Positions 57,297 to 64,000 of a DNA stretch of 64,000 nucleotides are shown piece after piece; the stretch's first letter is position 1, and each line of letters opens with the position of its first letter. Source of the DNA: Rhodeus uyekii (lineage: Eukaryota > Chordata > Actinopteri > Cypriniformes > Acheilognathidae). The notes beneath the pieces were generated by a model. That model worked only from the letters and a program-made list of their open reading frames with translations. It searched no databases and had not been told where the DNA came from. The DNA is taken from positions 62,001-126,000 of the forward strand of contig JAWRVZ010000586.1 in NCBI GenBank assembly GCA_037043235.1. Direction: 5' to 3'. A program made the position numbers and the translations under genes.

Positions 57297-58765
57297 CAGT
57301 AGATGGTCATACATTCTAATATTCAGTACTGGATCTTTTTTCTTATTTGAGAAACATATCACTTGAGTTTTTGCTACAGAAATTTTAAATCCCCAACAAT
57401 TTGCCCACTTCTCCACTTCCTTCACTGCCTTTTGCATTTTATTTTCTACAAATAGTATATTACGCCCCCTTTTCCACAGAGCTCCATCATCTGCATATAA
57501 TGATCTTCCTATGCCTGTCTCAATGTTAAGAAATATGTCGCTAATCATTATGTTAAAAAGAATTGGGCTGCTCACACTTCCCTGGGGAGTTCCATTCTCA
57601 ATTGGTAATATCCGAGAATATTCGGATCCCACTCTTACTTGTATTGTTCTTCCAAACAAGAAACTTGCAATCCAGTTATACATTTTCCCCTCTATCCCCA
57701 AAGCTTCCAATTTCATTAATAACCCCTCTTTCCACAGCATGTCATATGCCTTTTCGACATCGAAGAAAACTCCCACCAATACTTCTTTGTTTATTTGAGC
57801 TTTTCGGATTTCTGCCTCCAAACTTAAGATTGAGTCCATTGTATTTCGCCCTTTTCTGAATCCACTTTGGCAAGCTGACAAAATGTTTCTATTCTCTATT
57901 TCATAAGTCAATCTATTCATAACCATCCTCTCCATAAGTTTACATAGATTTGATGTCAATGCAATTGGTCTGTAATTACCTGGTTGAGAGGAGTCTTTAC
58001 CTGGTTTGGCGATCGGAACTATAACTCCATGCTTCCAATCCTGAGGTAAATTCCCAGTCTCCCATATTTTGTTAAAAAGCATTAAAATCACATTCAATGA
58101 TATGTCTGACAGATGCTTAATCATCTCATAACATATTTCATCTTTCCCTGGAGAAGTATGTTTAACCCCAACAAGTGCTCTCTTTAACTCATATAATGTA
58201 AATTGTGTGTCTAACCGGCTTCCTGACGGACTCTTTTTCTCACAAATATTTTCATTCTCCTTCACTCTCTGTTCCCTATGTTTCCTCATGATATCAGTTA
58301 AATTAGCATTACTGTTTACCTTAACAAATGCTTTCACTAACATCTCTGCTTTATCACTGTCTTTAACTGCTATTTTTCCATTTTCCACTAACACTGGAAT
58401 ATTATTCTGTCTCTGATTTCCTCCCATCTTCCTGATCATATTCCAAACCTCATTTATTGCAATATCTTCCCCAATTCTATTACAATATTCTCTCCAGAAC
58501 ATTCTTTTTGCTTTTCGAACTTCTCTCCTTACTTTAGCTTGACTTCTCTTAAAAATAATGTAATCGTTAAAAACTAACGTTTTGCTAGCTTTTTTCATTG
58601 CTTTATTTCTTTCCCTCACTGCCTTACAACATTCTTCATTCCACCACGGAACTGCTTTTCTACTGCATGTAGTTTTCTTTTTACCAATTACCTCCTCTGC
58701 TGTATTTCTTAAAACTTCATTAATTTTCTTACTCAAATCTTCTATTTCTTCAATATCATCTATTA
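57297..58765 (-). pseudogene. I/Nimb-like LINE ORF2, reverse transcriptase
   Basis: An open minus-strand frame with a basic linker (KRSQAKVRREVRKAKRMFW), then SPGKDEICYEMI, GNYRPIALTS, CQSGFRKGRNT, FFDVEKAYDMLW (motif A), NGTPQGSVSSPILFN (motif B) and SLYADDGALW (motif C, about 57,480-57,510), and WGFKISVAKTQVICFS. At 57,297 it runs into the hAT, whose sequence supplies a meaningless tail to 57,057. Fingers and palm are intact but the C-terminal part and any RNase H are missing. Motif style points to the I/Nimb group; this is tentative. Confidence 0.85.
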
Positions 58766-59510
58766 CACTGTATTACATATTTCTTTAAAAAGCCCCCAGT
58801 TAGCTGCATTAAATTTCCATCTAGGTATTCTTTCCTCTAATGCTTGATCTATTTTTACACCATACTGGATCACTTCCCAATGTACTTGATTATTTACACT
58901 CCATTCACACTTCCTAGCTAGCTTTTCAGATACTACTGTTATATCTAATGCTGAACTTCTTCCATTACTCACATCTATTCTCGTCATACTTCCATCATTA
59001 ATACATACTAATTTTCCCCACTCTAGCATATCTTCAACAATTAACCCGTTACAAGTTAACACTCCCCCATAGAGTATTATGGGCATTAAAATCACCACAC
59101 CATACAACTTTCTGATTTATATTTCCTCTTATTCCTCCATTACATTTTTATTTAACTTTTCACAAGGATTTTAAAAATTTATTATTTTAATACTTTGATT
59201 TCCTTCCCATACTTCCACTATTACCACTTCTTGATCCTTACTCACTTCTACCTTCCTATATCCCACACCTAGTTTGATAAAGGTTGCTACCCCCCTCCAT
59301 TACCTTTCCCCCTATCTTTCCTAATACCTTGATATCCTTGAATTATAAAATTTAGATTAGGTTTTAACCATGTTTCCTGTATACATATTAAATCAGGTTT
59401 CTTTTCTAAATCAGATATATACTTGTTTAACTCTTGTCCGTTCGATATTAAGCTTCTCGCATTCCACTGGAATATTAAAAACACCTTTACAAACCACCAC
59501 ATCCTGCTTG
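58763..59510 (-). pseudogene. I/Nimb-like LINE ORF2, endonuclease part
   Basis: The minus strand encodes the start of an AP endonuclease (FQWNARSL, DLICIQETW at about 59,455-59,385) and, after a break between about 59,290 and 59,107, its C-terminal half (CNGLIVEDMLEW, SALDITVVS). A frameshift near 58,765 separates it from the reverse transcriptase. The start overlaps the end of ORF1 by a few bases. Broken and inactive. Confidence 0.8.
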
Positions 59511-60693
59511 TGTATTTGTTAGTTGCATCTTTAACTTCTCGTTAATCATTTCCACCGATATGCCTTCGATCTCTAGATATTTCTCAGCTGCTTTAATTAT
59601 TATTCTGATTCTTTCGGTCCGGCTATCAGTTTGTGCTGAACAATTCACTACTTCAGCTATGAAGGTTACAAATGAAACTTTGTTCTTAATCTCAAAAACT
59701 TCTTTAGTTTTTTCTTGTGATGCTTCCATCTTTTGTTGGTATATTCCTTTTCCACTATCCCCTATTTCCAAAGTCTTTCCAACTTTCTTTACTGCTTCTG
59801 AATAAGAAACTCCTTCCTTTATCCTTATATTTTGCGCCTGTGCCGCATTTTTCCTCACCTCACATCCTCCGTATCCCGCACTATGATCCCCACCACAATT
59901 ACAACACTTGGGATCAACTCCTTGCCCACATTTGCCATATTCGTGCTCCCCACCACATCTTGCACATCTTTGTTTACCTCTGCAAACAGCCGCTACATGC
60001 CCAAACTTTTGGCATTTGTAACATCTAAGAGGCGGGGGAATGTAAGGCCTTACCGAGAAACAAATAAACCCTAGAAAGACTTTAGTTGGTAACACATCCT
60101 CATCAAAATGAATCATCACAGACAGACTATCTCCCCTTTCATTATTTCTGTTGCATTTAAGTCTTTTCACATCAATTACTGCACCTCCCGTAAGACCCCT
60201 CTTAATCTTTTCAACAGTTACATCTGTAGGAATTCCTGTTATTACCCCTTTAACCCATTGTTTTTTCTGTAGGACTGAACAAATGACCTCTTGCCCCATG
60301 ATCGATTTAATTTCAAGGGCCTTTTTCTCTTGCCTTTCATCCTTACATACTATGATTAATCTACCATCCCTCAGCTTCTTTACACTTTCAACCAGACCAA
60401 TTTTTTTCTTTTATCACCTTTGATAATTTCAAGGGATTTATTGTACTGAAAGATCCAGTCGCAAACTTCATTACTACCTTGAATTCTTCTTTCTGTCTCC
60501 TTGTCATACATACTCCATTTTCACTGTCCGATTCTGAGGAACAACTCCTACTTGTTTTCTTCCTTTTCCGTTTTTCTACAACACTCCATTCAATTTTACC
60601 ATTCACTCCTCCCTCCGCGCCAATATTTTCATCCTCCATTGCCGGATCGCTTCCGGCTTCTAAGTCACTTCCTACCATACACACTCCAGTCAC
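59487..60693 (-). pseudogene. I/Nimb-like LINE ORF1 with three CCHC knuckles
   Basis: From 60,693 to 60,388 the frame encodes a lysine/serine-rich N-terminus. It continues after a frameshift near 60,400 from about 60,390 to 59,487. Central features are CYKCQKFGHVAAVC, CARCGGEHEYGKC and CCNCGGDHSAGYGGC, three consecutive Gag-like zinc knuckles (about 60,035-59,870), preceded by an esterase-unrelated RNA-binding-like region with FIC and RPYIPPP. This is the ORF1 plan of I and Jockey-type LINEs and would bind element RNA. One frameshift inactivates it. Confidence 0.82.
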
Positions 60694-60730
60694 AGATCAG
60701 CTGTTGCCTTTTGGCCTTTTTACCGTCCAC

Positions 60731-61165
60731 CAACCTCTAGGCGGGAGTTGTTCACACTCGACTCTGAACAAGACGTCCCTGATGTGAAGTCAACAATTGC
60801 GCACAAACTTGAACCGAGATTTCAAAATAAAAGTACTGCAAATTACAATAAATTAAATTATGCATAAATTACAAACAAAACTTAAATTCTTATAATGAAA
60901 GTAATTTTAGAAAACAATGAATTATAAACAATATAATGGCAGCAGTTACATAAATTATAATGGAGTTCAAGGTTTTCAAGTTAAAGTCTTTTTATTCAGG
61001 AACTGTCTTCGTTATAGAAACATAAAGTGTGCCAAAATAACAAACAAAGACAGACTGCCTGGGTCTTTAAAACCTAAAATTTCCTAACAAATTAAATGAA
61101 ATAAAAATACATAGCTCTACCCTAACTCCCGTCTAACAGAAACCAGGAGAATATTTCAATAAACA
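60731..61165. other. No recognised features
   Basis: AT-rich DNA after the LINE 5' end. The exact LINE start and its target duplication are not identified. Confidence 0.35.
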
Positions 61166-61500
61166 AAAATAGGCACAGTCAGAGTGAGAAAAAGAATACA
61201 AACAAACCGAAACAAAAGAAAATATGTCAACAGCGTCGGGCCGGGGAGTGGCATAAGTTCACAGATTCCCTTTTTAATACCCAACAATCACTGAGAACTA
61301 TAACGTTATAGCAGGGAGCCACAGCTTTTGGCCTGCTCTTTCACGATCTTTTTGGGCCGCTGCCAACAATGAGTCCTGCCGGCACAACTCAACACACTCA
61401 GTCACTAGCTCCGCCCCTCTCTCTTGAGCAGACTCCAGTTTTAAAGGCTGCACCTCTGAAGACGAGCCAATCCGCTAATTAAAACCGGAACCTGGAGATT

Positions 61501-61531
<31 letters not shown>

Positions 61532-62060
61532 AACACAACAACAGGGACTCCTGTCCACAGTTTCAATTTCTCCAAAAATACGTCAGAGGACGTAACAGTA
61601 AAAAAACATTACAATAAAATAAAAAGCTATGTATTGACCACTAAGACCACATTAGCGATTGTAAACTCTAGTTTTAAAGGCTGCACCTTTAAACAGCCGC
61701 TACATGCCCAAACTTCTAGCAGTACTTTGTCCATTTGTCTCACTCTCATTGTCCATTGTCACTTGTGCTATCCTTGATTGATGGCAAGTTCATCAAACGT
61801 TTTAAGCCATATATTTGATAACTCGGCTTCTTAAAAATATGTATTTATATAGAAAAAGTATATCTATCAAGAAAAACATGTGCTTGAGATAAATTTGTAA
61901 AATGATATTCCAAATTTGGATTAAATATATAGTTAATATTTAACAAAAGTTGTTAACATTGTTCTCTTAGTTGATTTTTTTTACCAAAAAAAAATAAAGG
62001 TCTGATTATTTGAAAGAAAAAAAGGAAAAAAAACATTACTAATTTCTAGATTACCAAAAT
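61166..62060 (+). repeat. Dispersed repeat, copy B of 2,838-3,645
   Basis: Same order of blocks as copy A, with a (GA)n run (61,499-61,525) that is shorter in copy A and an extra 60-bp piece at 61,665-61,725. No coding sequence. Confidence 0.78.
61665..61725. repeat. Chimeric insert with LINE ORF1 piece
   Basis: AGTTTTAAAGGCTGCACCT repeats 61,437-61,456 of the same repeat, and the next 25 bases are an exact match to 59,983-60,007 of the LINE ORF1 (AAACAGCCGCTACATGCCCA and onward). Copy A lacks both. Confidence 0.85.
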
Positions 62061-62369
62061 AATTATTAGTGGCAGCCCTATATTTTTTAATCAACTTTTC
62101 AAAATTGTCTGGCATTTTGTCACTTTCAGTCAGATAGACAGATTTTCAAGTCGTATGAAGATTTCTTGAAAATATTTTTTTAAATATTCTTATTCTGTTA
62201 GTAATTAATATGTACCCTTCTATAATCCTTCAGAAACAGTTTGGAGACTATTAGACTGGATAATTCTTCGAAGTACCATCCAAAGCTACGTATTTAAAGA
62301 TTTCGCTTCAGTAACTAATACAGTACTTTATGCACATCATAAGCACATTTGCAGGAATATATTAGCTCT

Positions 62370-62700
62370 AAGGTAAACATGCTACAGGAAACTCACTTAA
62401 GTGAATCAGATGATGGGACAAAATTCTATATTTGGTCATGGAACAAATTGTTCTGAGGGAGCTGTGGTATTATTTTATAATTATTTAATGTATTTCTATA
62501 ATATTTAGTTGTTGTGGGTATACTTTTATTTAGTTTGTTTATTAAAAAGGGTTTTAACCCAGTTATATCTTCTTTTGAGGTCTGTCTCCATTTTTTCTGC
62601 TTCTTCATATAATCCAGACTCAAGATGGTGAGATCAAAACTCCAGCTGTCGTCAAAATCCTTGTGCATACAAAAATCTGACTTATTACAATTAATGGCAA
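62370..62700. pseudogene. L1-like fragments in opposite orientations
   Basis: 62,370-62,480 (plus) repeats the endonuclease segment of 1,610-1,740. From about 62,500 to 62,700 the minus strand encodes an L1 ORF2-like piece (DDSWSFDLTILSLDYMKK). The head-to-head arrangement suggests 5' inversion on insertion or two separate fragments. Confidence 0.5.
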
Positions 62701-62813
62701 AATGAATAGTTGAAAATGTAAACTGTCACAGTATAGTGTAGCAAAAGATATAAATAACTGGCTTAAAACCCTTTTTTGGTGTGGAATTACTAACGTGGCT
62801 AAGGAATATATGT

Positions 62814-62815
<2 letters not shown>

Positions 62816-62902
<87 letters not shown>
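62816..62902. repeat. Compound microsatellite (TA)n(GATA)n
   Basis: About 20 TA units followed directly by about 10 GATA units. Confidence 0.96.
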
Positions 62903-63109
62903 TATTGTATGTAATAATTGGTTTCAATCTCTAGATGTATTCATATTTCATATATTTGCTTAAGTATGTTACTGTAATGTATGGGATGTGCCAGAGGAGG
63001 ATGGGCTATCTTGCTTACTGAAACTTCCAACACTTATCATTTTCGAGATAAAAGCTTGAGTCACAACGGTCTGAAATATTCTATGTATGTGTAATATTAT
63101 AGAATTGAA

Positions 63110-63325
63110 CGTGACCAAATGTATTAATGCACAGTAATGAATAACACTTGTTTTCATGTTTGTAAATATGATAGAGATAAGACAGTAAAGAGAACATTTT
63201 CAAGGAAGTTAAAATCATATGGAATACTATGCTAATATATAGTTAGTCCAATACGTGCTACTTAAAAAAACAAACAAAAAAGATTTCAGGTGAATTGGCA
63301 CATCTAGTTTTGTCTTTATTGAATA
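63110..63325 (+). repeat. Partial copy of the mosaic repeat
   Basis: 63,125-63,205 matches 40,605-40,675 and 63,210-63,325 matches 43,480-43,580, without the minisatellite insert between them. It supports the inferred empty site. Confidence 0.75.
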
Positions 63326-63733
63326 CGACCGATGATGGCCATGTTTTTTGAGATACGCCAATATCCTCATAGACCATAATGGACCAAGAATGGATAGACA
63401 AAGACCGTAACACAAATCAGTTCTTATGAACGTTCTTATTGTTCGTATATGAAGTTTGGTGAGATTATCGGGTGGTTGACCTGTCCTGAACTTAAGTAGA
63501 ATATTGAAGAACATGAATGGTTCCTTCTGAATATTACTTGAGACCTGGCAGCGCTTCCTGTTATCCATAGCTAAACCGCATTTGGCTTGAGGGAAGAAAG
63601 AGCCGGCCTGAAGCTTGAAGACAGCTTGAAGATGATCGTCAGTAAACAGACCTGTACTTGGACTTACATTATCAACAACACTTCGGTGTTGGTCATTAAT
63701 TCGCAAAATCGTCATGATAACATAATCATCCAC
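63227..63733 (-). CDS. Unassigned open frame, 168 codons
   Basis: An open minus-strand frame with ordinary amino-acid composition, beginning without ATG (GTG at 63,733) and ending inside the mosaic repeat (63,227-63,325), so the last 30 residues are repeat-derived. There is a hydrophobic stretch around residues 105-130. No motif is recognised. It may be a coding relic on 63,320-63,760, possibly an exon, or chance. Confidence 0.25.
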   Translation of the reverse strand: MDDYVIMTILRINDQHRSVVDNVSPSTGLFTDDHLQAVFKLQAGSFFPQAKCGLAMDNRKRCQVSSNIQKEPFMFFNILLKFRTGQPPDNLTKLHIRTIRTFIRTDLCYGLCLSILGPLWSMRILAYLKKHGHHRSYSIKTKLDVPIHLKSFLFVFLSSTYWTNYILA

Positions 63734-63759
63734 ACATGGATGACGATCATATCACTTTA

Positions 63760-64000
63760 ATTTTGAAGCAAATTAGCCCATTTCAAATGATGGAAAAACA
63801 AAATGCAATCTGCATGACACTAAACACTATAACAGTGACATTGACTCTGTCCAGCTCAAAGTCAAACATGCTCAATTGCAAACACAACAAGAAGTAATAA
63901 TTCTATGACGACTTTGACAAATGTGATGTTCCATGGTTGTGAAATGTTTTTCTGTCTGCATCAAGCTCGGCCAATGCCCCGCCCCTGGGAGTCATATCCC
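63760..64000. other. No recognised features
   Basis: Ordinary sequence to the window edge. Confidence 0.3.

Overview
The window is vertebrate, almost certainly teleost, genomic DNA. It is AT-rich and intron-bearing and is built almost entirely of fish-type transposable elements (L1/Tx1-like, L2-like, Rex1/Jockey-like and I/Nimb-like LINEs, Ty3/Gypsy and retroviral LTR elements, hAT, Tigger and probable Harbinger DNA transposons, a tRNA-type SINE and large minisatellites). I recognise no intact host gene. Three or four short open stretches with splice-like borders are listed as weak exon candidates. The species cannot be fixed from the sequence; a cypriniform-like fish is a guess.

Layout. 1-2,045 is a mosaic repeat that reappears inverted at 39,490-45,830. 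2,838-4,410 holds dispersed repeats, a candidate exon and a SINE head. 4,731-20,961 is one 5'-truncated L1 flanked by a 13-bp target duplication and carrying two sets of later insertions: a probable solo LTR (6,947-9,432, itself holding an L2 fragment) and a hAT transposon (11,970-20,660), which in turn holds a Ty3/Gypsy element (12,203-19,777) with open gag and pol frames. 21,900-23,170 is a local satellite, followed by hAT debris and dispersed repeats. 26,150-29,436 is a Rex1/Jockey-like LINE split by a second copy of the same hAT. 29,839-34,937 is an endogenous retrovirus with near-identical LTRs but a deleted interior. 35,200-38,445 is a spliced hAT/ZNF862-like transposase pseudogene split by a solo LTR. 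40,677-43,468 is a repeat carrying a 1.5-kb minisatellite; 44,489-45,662 is a Tigger element. 48,987-50,215 is a SCAN-like Gypsy gag relic cut by a Harbinger-like end. 52,470-56,530 is a minisatellite-rich region with tyrosine-recombinase relics. 56,544-57,296 is a third hAT, abutting an I/Nimb-like LINE on the minus strand (57,297-60,730). The end holds a second copy of the 2,838-3,640 repeat, L1 pieces, a microsatellite and an unassigned reading frame.

Relations. Insertion order can be read because target duplications are preserved: mentally removing each insert and one target copy brings the host element back into a single reading frame at 6,947, 26,254 and 36,775. The most coherent functional unit is the Gypsy element: gag and pol overlap in the -1 arrangement, with a canonical slippery heptamer directly before the gag stop, a stem-loop downstream and a tRNA-type primer-binding site. 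Less expected signals are a roughly 95-bp promoter-like module shared by a hAT and a Tigger element, a minisatellite whose units each form two hairpins with UNCG-type loops and show compensatory changes, and a badly broken retrovirus whose LTRs differ at only one position.
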